DNA of 64,000 nt from Euphorbia lathyris (Eukaryota > Streptophyta > Magnoliopsida > Malpighiales > Euphorbiaceae): assembly GCF_963576675.1 (NCBI RefSeq), contig NC_088917.1, forward strand, positions 13,792,001 through 13,856,000, in the 5' to 3' direction. A program made the position numbers and the translations under genes. The notes under the pieces are model-generated. The model saw only the letters and a list, made by a program, of their open reading frames with translations. It ran no database searches and was not told the origin of the DNA. This document shows, one piece after another, positions 21,481 through 33,576 of the stretch (its first letter is position 1; every line of letters begins with the position of its first letter).

Positions 21481-24400
21481 ATTTATATTTAGGCCGAGAT
21501 GAGCTTCTTAATTGCTGCTCACTACCCCCACATTATAAGACTTATTGTGTATAATGCTACTCAATGACATTATTTTTTAGTAATAGAACAAGTGTCAAAG
21601 TGTTTGTCAACCGTGCACAGGGGTATCTCGAGCATCCCAATTTTATTTCTTAATTCAGTTTTAGCTAACTCTTTTAAATTAGTTTTAATTATATTAAGAC
21701 TTTTACATATTTTAGATGGAACAAAATATTCGGAGCAATCAAGCAAATAACTAATGGATTAAAGTATATCCATTCCTACGGAAATGGAGATAAAATATAT
21801 TAGGACTTAAATTCCGACAATACTTTGGTGAACAAGAATGAGACAATACTAAAGTTTTACGACTTAGGCTCCATTGAGAGAAGTAATGAGTATGAAGTAT
21901 CCATAAGAGGATACGCTACTCCTGAGTTAAAGATTGTGTATAAAGATTCTACTAGCAACAATTAATTCAATGCATGTTTTACATTTTCCAAAAAATACTT
22001 TAAAATTTTTATTTTCCAAGAAGATTTCGGTGTTTGTGTTTAACATTAATTTGATTTGATTTAAGAATCATATCTTGTATTATTCCATTTTCAAATAAAA
22101 TTTATCATTCTCTTTTCGGTACACCATCAAAATATTAATCTTCCTTGTATTTAGGTTGAGATGGGCTTCTTAATTGCTGCTCACTACTCTCACGTTATAA
22201 GACTTATTATGTATAATGATATTCAGGAACATTATTTTTTAGTAACAGAACAAGTGTCAAAGTGTTTGTCAACCGTGCACAGGGGTAACTCGAGCATCCC
22301 AATTTTATTTCTTAATTCAGTTTTAGCTAACTCTCTTAAATTAGTTTTAATTATATTAAGACTTTTACATGTTTTGGATGGAACAAAATATTCAAAGCAA
22401 TTAAGCAAATAGCTAATGGATTGAAGTATATCCATTCCTACGGCAATGGAGATAAAATATATTAGGACTTAAAGTCCGATAATATTTTGGTGAACAATGA
22501 GGAGACAATACTAAAATTTTACGACTTCGGCTCCATTGAGAGAATTAATGTATGAAGTATCCAGAAGAGAATACGCTACTTCTAAGTTAAAGATTGTGTA
22601 TGAAGATTCTACTAGCAACAATTCGTTCAATGCATGTTTTACATTTTCTAAAAAATACTTTCAAACTTTCATTTTCCAAGGAGATTTGGGTGTTTGTGTT
22701 TAACATTAATTTGATTTGATTTAAGAATCATATCATGTATTATTCTATTTTCAAATACAATTTATCATTCTCTTTTCGGTACACCATCAAAATATTAATC
22801 TCATTTGTATTTAGTCTGAGATAGACTTCTTGATTGCTACTTACCACCCTTACATTATAAGACTTATCGGTTATGATGCTGCTCAAGAAAATTATTTTTT
22901 AGTAACAGAACAAGTGTCAAAGTGTTTGTCAACCATACACAGGGGTAACTCGAGCATCCCAATTTTATTTCTTAATTCAGTTTTAGCTAACTCTCTTAAA
23001 TTAGTTTTAATTATATTAAGACTTTTACATATTTTGGATGTAACAAAATATTCTGAGCAATTAAGCAAATAGCTAATGGATTGAAGTATATTCATTCCTA
23101 CAACAATGGAGATAAAATATATTAGGACTTAAAGTCCGACAATATTTTGGCGAACAATGAGGATACAATAATAAAAATTTACGACTTCGGCTCAATTGGG
23201 AGAAGGAATGAGTATGAAGTTTCCATAAGAGGATATGCTACTCCTGAGTTAAAGATTGTGTATAAAGATTCTACTAGCAACAATTAATTCAATGCATGTT
23301 TTACATTTTCCAACAAAAACTTTCAAATTTTCATTTTCCAAGGAGATTTCGATGTTTGTGTTTAAGTTTAATTTGATTTGATTTAAGAATCATATCATGT
23401 ATTATTTTATTTTCAAATTACACAATTTATCATTTTCTTTCCGATACACCATCAAAATATCAATCTCTTTTGTATTTAGGCTGAGATGAGCTTCTTAATT
23501 GCTGCTCACTACCCCCACATTATAAGACTTATTGCGTATGATGCTGCTCAGGAATATTATTTTTTAGTAACAGAACAAGTGTCAAAGTGTTTGCCAACCG
23601 TGCATAGGGGTATCTCGAGCATCCCAATTTTATTTCTTAATTCAGTTTTAGCTAACGCTTTTAAATTATTTTTAATTATATTAAGACTTTTACATATTTT
23701 GGATGAAACAAAATATTCCGAGCAATTAAGCAAATAGCTAATGAATTGAAGTATATCAATTCCTACGGAAATGGAGATAAAATATATTAGGACTTAAATT
23801 CCGACAATATTTTGGCGAACAAGAAGGAGACAATACTAAAGTTTTACGACTTCAGCTCCATTTAGAGAAGTAATTAGTATGAAATATCCATAAGAGGATA
23901 CACTACTCCTGAGTTAAAGATTGTGTATAAAGGTTCTACTAGCAACAATTAATTCAATGCATATTTTACATTTTCCAAAAAAAAAACTTTCAAATTTTCA
24001 TTTTCCAAGGAGATTTCGGTGTTTGTGTTTAACATTAATTTGCTTTGATTTAAGAATTATATCATGTATTATTCTCTTTTCGATACACCATCAAAATATC
24101 AATCTCCTTCGTATTTAGGTTGAGATGGGCTTCTTAATTGCTGCTCACTACCCCCACATTATAACACTTATTGCATATGATGCTGCTCGGGAATATTATT
24201 TTTTAGTAACAGAACAAGTATCAAAGTGTTTGTCAACCGTGCACATGGGTATCTTGAGCATCCCAATTTTATTTCTTAATTCAGTTTTAGCTAACTCTCT
24301 TAAATTAGCTTTAATTATATTAAGACTTTTACATATTTTGGATTGAACAAAATATTCGGAGCAATTACGCAAATAGCTAATGGATTTAAGTATATTCATT

Positions 24401-24577
24401 CCTACGACAATGGAGATCAAATATATTAAGACTTAAAGTCCGACAATATTTTGGTGAATAAGGAGGAGACAATAATAAAATTTTACGACTTCGGTTCCAT
24501 TGGGAGAAGTAATTAGTTTTGGGTGTTTGTGTTTAACATTAATTTGATTTGATTTAAGAATCATATCATGTATTATT
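21481..24577 (+). repeat. Compact kinase-derived tandem array, five units
   Basis: First-exon starts lie at about 21493, 22155, 22817, 23480 and 24119, a period of about 662 bp. Each unit holds exon A (HPHIIRLI.YDAAQE type), an intron starting GTAACTCGAG or GTATCTCGAG, exon B (GLKYIHSYGNGDK, then Y-stop-D, LKSDNILVN, FYDFGSI, GYATPE), then an AT-rich spacer. The acceptor AG is lost (TTTTACAT). The stop at the HRD arginine is shared by all five. The fifth unit has a deletion of about 135 bp after DFG. The array is cut by the LINE inserted at 24578. Confidence 0.9.
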
Positions 24578-24691
24578 GTACACGTTTATTTGATCTAAGT
24601 TGCAGAAAATTAAACTTTAATCAATAAAAATAAAGTGATGGAACCCTAGCCGCCGCTGCAGCCCTGCCGCCGCCACCGTCGGTCAATTCCT

Positions 24692-25929
24692 TTGGTTCTA
24701 GGCTCAATGGCTACAGTTCTAGATCCCGCTACCTCTCCCCTAGAAGACTATCTTAGCATCAGAACTCTCTTCAATCCAAAATTGTGCTTCGACGCAAAAG
24801 CCTCAACCCCTAAATCATACGCAGGAGCTCTTAAGAGAAACGTAGTTGACACACCCCCTTCTTCTGCAACATTCTCAGACATAGGGGGAATTAAATCGAT
24901 CAAAATACCACAATCGGCATATGATAGAAGAATTGAGTTGTGTGCACACTCATGGATCGGCCGATTGATTCTAAATAAAGGAGACAATCCTTGGAAAGTC
25001 GCAGATTTGAAAAGAAACCTCACACAGATTTGGGGCTTACAGGAAGATTGGCGTCTAATCTCGATTGGGAGAGGTTATTTTCACGTAATCCTTAACAAGG
25101 CCAGGTACGTTCCGCCTTCAACCTTGGGTACCGGACTTTGATCCTCTAGCTGAGAAATCCACAAATGCACAGGTTTGGGTACGGTTATACTCCTTACCTT
25201 GGGAGTACTGGGATACTCAAATATTGTCAGACATAGCTAAAGGTATCGGAGGACTGCTCCGTTTTCACAGAGCTACGATAGAAGGGGATTTTGGGCACTT
25301 CGCTAGAATGTTGGTTGATGTAGATTTGGCTGCGGAATTGCCAATAAAGCTGGGTATAGAATGGAATGGAAAACAACTTTGGATTGAAGTTGTTTACGAG
25401 AAACTTCCCAGTTTTTGTAAGGTATGCTCCTTGATAGGACATATGGCATATGATTATCGACGCAATCGCAAACCGACCCAGGCAGATGGAAAGAAGGGAG
25501 CGGAGGCTAATAATGTTTTAGAGAAGAAGCAGAAAATTGTTCGGCAAGAGGTACCGGTTACTGGCATAATTCAATGCATCCTCGAGGACACGCATCATCA
25601 CGATACTGCCTCAGTTGAATTAAAACTTCCCAATAGTCCGCAGGGGCATGGGAATGATTGTGGAGAAGTATCAGACAGGTTTCCTTCCCCAGGTAACGAC
25701 AATCTCCCCGGAAGCGAGTTGAAGGATGCTGCTACAAACGGTTTGGAGATAATGGTATATGAAGGGGCTGATCTTGGGGAAAATGAAATTGGTGCTATTG
25801 TCGCCCCTTTGCAATTGGATTTCAAGTCGTGGCTGATATTGTAGATGAGGAAAATGCTGATGAGTGGGAGACAGTGCAAAAAAAGAGTGTCAAACAGAAG
25901 GAAAAGCGTAAGGAAGCAGAGGGATCCGC
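24692..25929 (+). pseudogene. LINE ORF1, gag-like nucleic acid binding protein
   Basis: ORF1 proteins of plant L1 elements bind element RNA. The N-terminal part (to 25141) has the DUF4283-like fold, with WIGRLILNKGDNPWKVADLK and WRLISIGRGYFHVIL. A frameshift near 25110 moves the reading into the frame that continues at 25150 (WVRLYSLPWEYW). Then follows the CCHC_4 zinc knuckle CKVCSLIGHMAYDY, in which the last Cys is replaced by Tyr. The C-terminal part is acidic and low in complexity. An in-frame stop lies at 25842-25844. So it is a pseudogene. Confidence 0.85.
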
Positions 25930-25971
25930 AGTCTGACCTCGACGGACAGCTAAGGTACCAGTAAGATTTAA

Positions 25972-28900
25972 ATGAATGCCCTTTATTGGAATTGTAGGGG
26001 TATTCTGAATAAGGATACCCAGCGTCACCTTGTCAATTTATGTTTTTTGCATAAGCCGGATTTTGTATGTTTAGCAGAACCTATGGTCACCTTTGAGACA
26101 ATTAATTCAAATTTTTGGTCTCGTTTGGGGCTTCAACTAGTTGCCATGAATTCAAAAGATAATCCAACCCTTTGGGTTTTTGTTTCTTCTAGATTCGCTT
26201 CTTCAGTCAGTATTTGTAAGAAGACATATCAGTATATTTTGGTTAATTTGCAGGGCTTCGGAGGCTCAAATTATTTTTGCTTTGTCTATGGTAGTGTCTG
26301 GGCTAACCGACGGACAGTTATGTTTGACAACATATTAGTTCAGTTAGAATTGTTGAAGGGCAGATGGGCCATTATGGGAGACTTCAACTCTGTTCTTGGC
26401 TCTCATGAGGAAACAGGTCGTGCACCTGCGTCGCGGCCTTGCAGGGATTTCCGTAACTTTTTGGATACAGGGGACCTAATGGACACCGCGGCTTCTGGGA
26501 TATTTTATACCTAGAGCAATGGTAGGCGTGGGAACTCGAGGGTAGAAAGCAGACTGGACAGAGCAGTTTTTTCGACTGATTTTGCAGAGTTTTAGGATAT
26601 TTTTAGCACCACGGCCTTGGCAAGACATCAGTCAGACCATAGTCCAATCCTTCTACAGTGCAACAACGCTAATAAAGGGCCATCTAGGTTCCACTTCCAG
26701 TCTATATGGATCAGTCACCCGGGGCTCAGGGAGGTTATTCGGGATTTCTGGAACAGCCCTCAACAACGCCTCCCTCCTATGCAGCGGCTTAGTGGGAAAC
26801 TTAAGCAACTCATGCATATTCTGCGCAAATGGAATAAGGAGACATTTGGTAATCTGGATACGGCAATTTCAGATTCGAGCAACAATTTGACTAAGATCCA
26901 ATTGGATATGGTAAGGCTTGGGTTCGTTGATCAGCTGTGCAAAAAAGAATTGGAGGCACACGCTCGTCTGGATTTGGCACTGCTGAGGAAGGAAACCTAT
27001 CTCCGGGATAAAAGCAGGATTACCTGGCTGCGGGATAGAGATAGGAACTCCACTTTTTTCCACAGAATGGCTGCTGCCCGGAAAGCGTCCAATGGCATAC
27101 AGGCACTTCAGATTGATGGCAACCTTACGACTGATAAGGAACAGATTGCAAATCATGTCAAGGGGTTCTACGCTTCGCTGTTCTATAATGATGCGGAGAA
27201 TTAGCGCTCTTTTGAGGAGGTCTTCGAGGTAATTCCTCGACTTGTTACGGATACAGATAACGAGGAGCTTGTGAAATGCCCTGTCATGGAGGAAATCCAC
27301 GGAGTAGTTTTCTCTATGGACAGAAACAGCGCACCGGGGCTAGATGGTTTCACGGGGGAATTTTTTCAGGTTTTCTGGGACATTGTAGGGGAGGATGTGA
27401 TGGCAATGGTTCATGGTTTCTTCAACACTGGCTGTATCACTCCAGGGCTTAATTCGAGGATAATGGCACGGTTATAAAAAACGAGTGGTGCAATTTCCTT
27501 TGAGCAGTATCGACCTGTGGCTATGAGTAATTTTGGCTACAAAATTATCGCTAAGATACTAGCAGGGCGGCTCGCGAGGATTGCATCTAGGATAGTTTCC
27601 CCCAATCAATATGGCTTCATACCTGGTAGAAGCATTCACCAATGTATTGCTATTGCATCCGAGGGCATGAATATGCTCAACAAGCGATGCTTTGGAGGAA
27701 ATATGGCCCTGAAAATCGATATACGGAAAGCATTTGATACGCCAAACTGGAACTTTTTGCTAGCAGTCCTTGAGGCTTTTGGATTCTCTTTACAGTTTAG
27801 GGACTAGATCCTTAATATTCTCTCCTCGACTAGGATATCGATATTATCTGGCTCTGGAACTACAGGGTATTTTGGGTGCTCAAGAGGCATCCGTCAAGGG
27901 GACCCCTTATCACCTCTCTTGTTTGGAATCGCGGAAGACTTTCTGAGTCAGTGGATTTCCCGGATTAGCCTCTCTGGCGACCTGCAGCCGATGGGATACT
28001 CAAAGACAAATTCTTTTCCCACACATCTTTTGTATGTCGATGATGTGCTGGTGTTGTGCAAAGCTTCTCTTGGGAACATTAAGATTATCAGAAATGCATT
28101 TGCTCTCTATGGTGCTTTATTTGGTCAGAAGGTTAACTGGATAAAATCAGAGCTCTACATTGGGTCTGACATTACCCCTAGGCGAGCACTGCGGATGGCC
28201 AATTTACTCAACATTCGGAGAGGTGACATGCCTTTTAAGTATCTAGGAGTTCCTCTGTTCATTGGGGCTCCGAAGGCCAAGTATCTTATCTGTCTGAAGG
28301 ACAAACTGATAGCCAAATTTGCAAAGTGGAAAGGGAGGAGTCTATCAATGGCAGGTCGTATTGCGCTGGTCAATTCGGCAATTAATGGTAGTTTTATCCA
28401 CTCTTTCCTTGTGTATAGATGGCCAACCGCGCTTCTCAAAAAACTATGCAGGAGCATCAGGAATTTTGTCTGGTTTGGCTCAACAGTCGATAGGAAACTG
28501 GTCGTGGTCCCTTGGCACGTATGCTGCAAGACGGTCCGTGAAGGAGGGCTTGGTCTTAAAAATCTCAGAAAATTGAATACAACAATGTTGGGGAAAATGG
28601 CATGGGGGTTTATTCAGGGTCAGGACTTTTGTTTTCGTCTGCTGAGATCGCGCATTTTACTTGCGGATTTTCCACGAGCAGTGGTGGTTAACTCTACCGT
28701 CTGGTGTTCAATAAAGGAATCCTATCACACGTTGCTAGCGCATTGCTGCTGGTGGATAGGAAGAAGCTCTGCGCTTAATTTTTGGAATAGTACATGGATT
28801 AACCCTCCTGTCGCAGAGCAGATCAGGATTTCAGAAAAGGATCGGAGACAGCTAACAGCGAATATGGATGATTTCCTCACTAATGAGGGACGGAACAACC

Positions 28901-30092
28901 TGCCGATGCTCCCGCCTAGTCTAACCGCGGATATTACAAGTATCAGTAGAAGCACTGAAGAATATGATTTCTGCGTGTGGAAACCGTGAGTGAAAGGCGT
29001 GTTCAGTACAAGGCTATTCTACGTATGGTTGAATCTGCCTACCCCAATTGTCAACTGGCACCATTTTGTCTGGGCTAGAAACATACCTCCTACTAGGTCT
29101 TTGATTTGTTGGAGAGAAATTCATCAAAAATTGCCAACGCATGATCGGTTAAGGGCTTGCCCTCACATCGCGCTGTTGCCTTTGTGAAGCGGATTCTGAA
29201 ACCAGCTCTCATCTATTCATGTCTTGTCCATTCTCCGCGGAGATTTGGTGAGCATTGGGTGCTCTGTTTGGATGGTAGGTTCGTCTTATGTCTTCAATTG
29301 AAGAAACAGTTCTTCTTGCCTTGGAGCAGAGGTTTAACAGCCAGATCGCTGCGTTATGGTCTGCTGGGGTGATTAATGCCATATGTTGATTTGGGATATC
29401 AGGAACAGAACCATCTTTGAAGGTGAGATACCTAACATATCATTTGCTCTGTACAGGTTATGGCATGCTATACGAGAGTCTTCCACGTTTGGAATTGGCT
29501 CTACCTGGAATTCATCTGTCGAGCTTCATATCCTCAGTGAGCTTGGGGTGCCTCGTCGGCCTGCAAAAGCATCACGCATTATTCTGGTTTGCTGGCAACC
29601 ACCACCGCTGAAATGGATGAAAGTTAATACCGACGCGTCAGTCATGGGATGCCCGGGCGAAGCTGGATGTGGTGGGGTGTTTAGAGACGCCATAAGTCAT
29701 TTTGTGAGTGCTTTTGCATTCCCTCTGTCGCCTACCTTCTCCTACATTGCGAAATTAGCGGCGGAAATTTTTTCCATAAAAACGGCACTGGATCGAGCGT
29801 ACAGAAATCTATGGTTGGAATCGGATTCCACCTATGTTGTTTGTTTTCTTCGCAACCGCGACATGACGATACCTTGGTCCCTGCGGCAAGAATGGCTGCT
29901 CTGCTCCTCGAGGCTCGATTCAATTCGCTTGATGTTTCTCATGTCTATAGAGAAGGTAACCAGTGTGTGGACCTGTTAGCAAATTTCGGCCGTTCAGCAA
30001 CTGACACGGTCTGGTGGAGTAGCATTCCGACGTTCTGTACATCGGCCTACTTTTGTAATTTAGGAGGCAGACATATTTACCGTTTCAGTTGA
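25972..30092 (+). pseudogene. LINE ORF2: endonuclease, reverse transcriptase, RNase H
   Basis: Starts at ATG 25972 with the AP-type endonuclease (WNCRG near residue 7, GDFNSVLG, then DHSPIL near 26635). The RT follows (PGLDGFTGEFFQ, IRQGDPLSPLLF, YVDDVLVL near 28038), then zf-RVT (NIPPTRSLICWREIHQKLP), then RNase H (KVNTDAS, AAEIFSI, ESDSTYVV, then YREGNQCVDLLANFG). Most of it stays in one frame but is cut by stops at about 26512, 26594, 27202, 27475, 27805 and 28987, plus further stops or small frameshifts near 29190-29380 and a frameshift near 29930. The element is therefore dead but recognisable over its whole length. Confidence 0.92.
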
Positions 30093-30223
30093 TTTTGCTT
30101 GCTTGTAATACTCTTTCTTTTATTTCAATAAATTTGGCCCTGGTTTCGGGTGTTCAGGGGGGGTGTCGACCTAGTTGGGATGCTCCCTGTTCACTCTTGC
30201 CAGCTGCCAGCGTTCATTCAAAA

Positions 30224-30438
30224 ATGTATTATTCTATTTTCAAATTACACAATTTATCATTCTCTTTTCGGTACACCATCAAAATATCAATCTCCTTGAT
30301 ATTTAGGCTGAGATGGGCTTCTTAATTGCTGCTCACTACCCCCACATTATAAGACTTATTTCGTATGATTCTGCTTAGGAACATTATTTTTTTAGTAACA
30401 AAACAAGTTTAAAAGTGTTTGTCAACCGTGGACAGAGA
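30224..30438 (+). repeat. Kinase-repeat piece between LINE and copia element
   Basis: Exon A starts near 30307 (GAGATGGGCTTCTTAATTGC) with the HPHII codons, and a stop where the Gln of AQE is expected. It ends at 30438, at the intron donor, where the copia element was inserted. Its continuation is at 41891. Confidence 0.85.
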
Positions 30439-31778
30439 TGTTGAAACACCTTTCCACATAATTTTGATTTGACAAAATTGTTTAAGTATAATTTAAAATA
30501 CATATTCTAATCACACTAAGTTTAAATGCTTTGATTTATTCTACTAATGTGTTTGTTCAATGTTGAGTTAAAACTGTTATAAGACATAAGAATTAAAAGG
30601 CCCAAGCCCAATACGGAAGCCAAGGCCCAAGTCAAACAACTCAGTACAACTCGGCCCGCGTGTGTCAAGACGTTGCCGTTTTGAACAAAACGCAACTCAG
30701 CAAAAGGAAGGATCTAGAAGACCTTCGGGAACTACTTCAAGATGAAGCTGCTGAGTAGTCTCGACAAAGCGTACAAGACAGCAGCTGGCAAAGGAAAACT
30801 TCCAGACAAAGTATTTCCCCTTTGGGCAAAGTTCAGACGACACAGTATGCTGTCCAGTTGATTTTACCATAAAAGGAGAGACAGTCTGCTGAGCTGACCG
30901 AGGACAGAAGATACACAATTCTGATTGGCGAGAGCTCTGAGCAAGTCAGGATGACAACGACATGTAGCCGTTTCCCTCCAACGGTTATTTCGAAATTCGA
31001 AATGACCGATGCTCAGACGTCTCTATAAATAGTGCCATCACAAACTTCACTCAACACAGAACTTGATCAAGCCATTACGCTGACCAAATTTCTACAAGTT
31101 CTGCAAGCAAAGAAGCAAAGCAAAATCTTACACTACAATTCTTATATCTGTGTAAAAGTCTAAAGTGATTGTTTCAATCGTCTAAAGTGTCTTAGCAAAT
31201 CTTTGTATAGGACAAAACACTTATCATTTCTAGAGATAGAAAGGAGAGGCTGAGTACTCGGTTTTAGTACTCAGCGAGAGATTAGGATTGAGTAGAGGTA
31301 TAGAGGAAGGTACTCTTGTCATACTCAGTTGCTGATATTGTAAAAGGTTTGAGGCTCTACCTTTAAAGAGCTCAGTAGAGGATTCGAAATCTCGGAATGT
31401 GTTCCGGGGACAGGACGTAGGCTTAGAAGAAGTCGAACCTGGATAAATCTGCTGAGTGAAGTATTTCTTACCTTTAACTCCTTATTTATATTGCTTGCTT
31501 AAAATAACCAAAAACTGACCAAGTAAAGAGGTCAAGTTGAGTTGTGCGCGTTGAACGTCTGAGCTCAGGAATAGACTCTAAGTGCTATCTCCTGACTCAA
31601 GCTAAGAAACTGACCTAGTCACCAGTTGACTAAGCCAGTATCTTGCTGTTTACTCAGCGCCGCTGTTAAAACCTTTTTCCTTAGAAAAAGAAGTCTGCCC
31701 TAATTGCGAAAAAAGTTTAAATAGTTCCTAACCCCCCCCCCCTTGGAACTATACTTGCAACCTTACAAGGGACCAACA
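30439..31778 (+). repeat. 5' LTR of the copia element
   Basis: Begins TGTTGAAACACC and ends GGACCAACA. A TATA box TATAAATA lies at 31024-31031. A 17-bp palindrome ATTTCGAAATTCGAAAT lies at 30987-31003, just upstream. A hairpin with 9-bp arms CTGAGTACT and AGTACTCAG and a 7-base loop lies at 31250-31274, in the part that would be transcribed. A run of about 12 C near the 3' end is shorter in the other LTR. Confidence 0.95.
31024..31031 (+). promoter_or_regulatory. TATA box of the copia 5' LTR
   Basis: TATAAATA, followed about 30 bp downstream by the likely transcription start near 'tcacaaacttcactcaac'. In the 3' LTR the same site is TAAAAATA (41141-41148), so only the 5' copy keeps the consensus. 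Confidence 0.7.
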
Positions 31779-31780
31779 AG

Positions 31781-31792
31781 TGGTATCAGAGC
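31781..31792 (+). other. Primer binding site, initiator tRNA-Met
   Basis: TGGTATCAGAGC, two bases after the LTR end, is the standard initiator tRNA-Met complement of plant copia elements. Confidence 0.95.
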
Positions 31793-31840
31793 TTAAAAGC
31801 TCACTTTAAAAGGTCTAACAACCTTGAGCTGATCCCTACC

Positions 31841-33553
31841 ATGGGCGAAAACAGCACTCGGTTTCTCCTTGGAAACCAAACAACTCAAATACTGCCTGAG
31901 GGGCTGTCCATTACTAGGCCTCCCCTATTCTTCGGGTCAGACTATACCTTCTGGAAGAATAGGATGAAAAACTTCATTCAGGCTACAAACATGAGTGCCT
32001 GGCTATCTATAGTCCAAGGCCCATTTGTATCTGTCGAGGTTGTGGCTGGCCAAACAGTTGTAAAAGCCGAGGCCAAATGGACAGAGGATGATCTTAAGAA
32101 GCTCCAAAACCATGCTTCGGCTATCAATATGCTTCACTGTGCGCTCGATGCTGTAGAATATAATAAAATCTCAGGTTGTGAGTCGGCACAAGAGATCTGG
32201 AGAAAGCTGGAAGTCACCTACGAGGGAACCAATAAAGTAAAAGAGTCCAAGGTGAATCAGCAGATGAGACTGTACGAGCTGTTCGAAATGAACAATGATG
32301 AGGGCATTTCAGACATGAATGCAAGGTTTACCAACATCATTAATGAGCTCAAGAGACTTGGGAAAATCTTCACTGAGGAAGAACAAGTCAAAAAGATACT
32401 CAGGAGTCTTCCTAAAGACTGGCAAGCAAAGAAGACAACAGTTGAGGAAGCTCAGGATTTAACCACCTACAAATATGACGAACTCATCGGTTCATTGCTG
32501 ACCCATGAGATATCCATGAAAAACTTTGAGGTGAAGGAAAAATCTGAAGACAAGAAGCAGAAATCCCTTGTCATGAAAGCTGACTCCACTGACGGGAGCT
32601 CAACTGATGATGAGGAGATGGCCATGTTCACAAGGAAGATGAAAAGGCTATTCAGGAAAAATGACAAATACTCAAAGAAGCCTTACAGAAAATTTGATAA
32701 GTATAAAGCTGACTCAAGTGACAGCAAATACAAAAAGGACAGCTCAAAGCCCATTACATGCTTTGAGTGCCATCAAACTGGCCATATTAAGTCAAACTGC
32801 CCCACACTGAGGAAAGACAAGAAGAGTGGGAAGAAGGCAATGGTGGCTACTTGGAGCGACAGTGATGAGTCTTCATTTACAGAAACTGAGGCCACCGAGT
32901 CAGCGAAGATATGCTTCATGGCTGACGAACTTGCTGAGCCATGCGTCTCTGAGCATGCTGACCTATCAGATGATGAGGAGCAATCAAATGAGGTAATTTC
33001 TCTTCCCCAGCTCAGAAACGATATGGTTAATGCCCTGAGTGATCTCTATACACTTGTCAAGAAGTGTAATAAGAAAGTTAGAGCACTCAGCAGGCGCTGT
33101 GACGAAGTGGAAGAGGTCAAACTGAGTGACCTCAGATACCTTCTTCAGGACAATACAACTCTGCATGATAACATGAAGATCATACATGAGTCTGTCTCTG
33201 AAGTCCAGTCAGTTTCAAAGAAACTGAGTAAAGACGTCACAACTATCCAGAACCAACTAAAGGTTCCAAATAAAAGAAACAGTCCTCTGAGAACTCAGTA
33301 CCAAGGTACTAAGCAGAGATGGAATCCCCAGCGAAAAGTCCAGTGTGACTTTTGTGGGAAGTTAGGACACACCACTAAGGTGTGCTGGCACGCTCAGCAC
33401 TGGGGTGCTGACAAGTCAGTGAAACATCCTAAACAGAAGGTCAGTTGTGACTTCTGTGGAAAGAATGGCCATACTGTCCATGTATGTCGCCATAAAATAA
33501 AATATGATGCTTTACCTGTTGCACCTAACAAGCAAGGACCCAAAAAGAATTAG
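31841..33553 (+). CDS. gag: Copia gag protein, three zinc knuckles
   Basis: 570 aa from ATG 31841, which has the context ACCATGG, to TAG 33551-33553. The N-terminal half is the UBN2-type copia gag (PPLFFGSDYTFWKNRMKNFI, then VTYEGTNKVKESKVNQQMRL). A charged, lysine-rich linker follows. The first CCHC box CFECHQTGHIKSNC lies near residue 306. Two more, CDFCGKLGHTTKVC and CDFCGKNGHTVHVC, lie near 501 and 537. Three knuckles in one gag is more than the single one of most copia elements. The stop that ends it may replace a Trp codon (TAG for TGG), because the next bases read VPK, which in relatives follows a Trp in one gag-pol frame. Confidence 0.92.
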   Translation: MGENSTRFLLGNQTTQILPEGLSITRPPLFFGSDYTFWKNRMKNFIQATNMSAWLSIVQGPFVSVEVVAGQTVVKAEAKWTEDDLKKLQNHASAINMLHCALDAVEYNKISGCESAQEIWRKLEVTYEGTNKVKESKVNQQMRLYELFEMNNDEGISDMNARFTNIINELKRLGKIFTEEEQVKKILRSLPKDWQAKKTTVEEAQDLTTYKYDELIGSLLTHEISMKNFEVKEKSEDKKQKSLVMKADSTDGSSTDDEEMAMFTRKMKRLFRKNDKYSKKPYRKFDKYKADSSDSKYKKDSSKPITCFECHQTGHIKSNCPTLRKDKKSGKKAMVATWSDSDESSFTETEATESAKICFMADELAEPCVSEHADLSDDEEQSNEVISLPQLRNDMVNALSDLYTLVKKCNKKVRALSRRCDEVEEVKLSDLRYLLQDNTTLHDNMKIIHESVSEVQSVSKKLSKDVTTIQNQLKVPNKRNSPLRTQYQGTKQRWNPQRKVQCDFCGKLGHTTKVCWHAQHWGADKSVKHPKQKVSCDFCGKNGHTVHVCRHKIKYDALPVAPNKQGPKKN

Positions 33554-33576
33554 GTACCTAAAAGTAACTAGTTACA

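Larger units (their letters stand above)
24578..30223 (+). mobile_element. Near full-length decayed L1-type LINE
   Basis: Both ORFs are present and in the usual order. The 10-bp word ATGTATTATT flanks it (24568-24577 and 30224-30233), and the interrupted kinase-repeat spacer can be read across the two flanks. The 5' leader is short and GC-rich with CCGCCGC words. The 3' region carries TAGTTGGGATG (30172-30182), shared with two other LINEs in the window, and the tail is short. Length 5.65 kb is usual for a plant L1. Confidence 0.92.

Noticed and set aside
31729..31741. Run of about 12 C in the copia 5' LTR as a functional polypurine-type signal
   Set aside because: It is shorter in the other LTR and is more likely slippage or a sequencing-length uncertainty.
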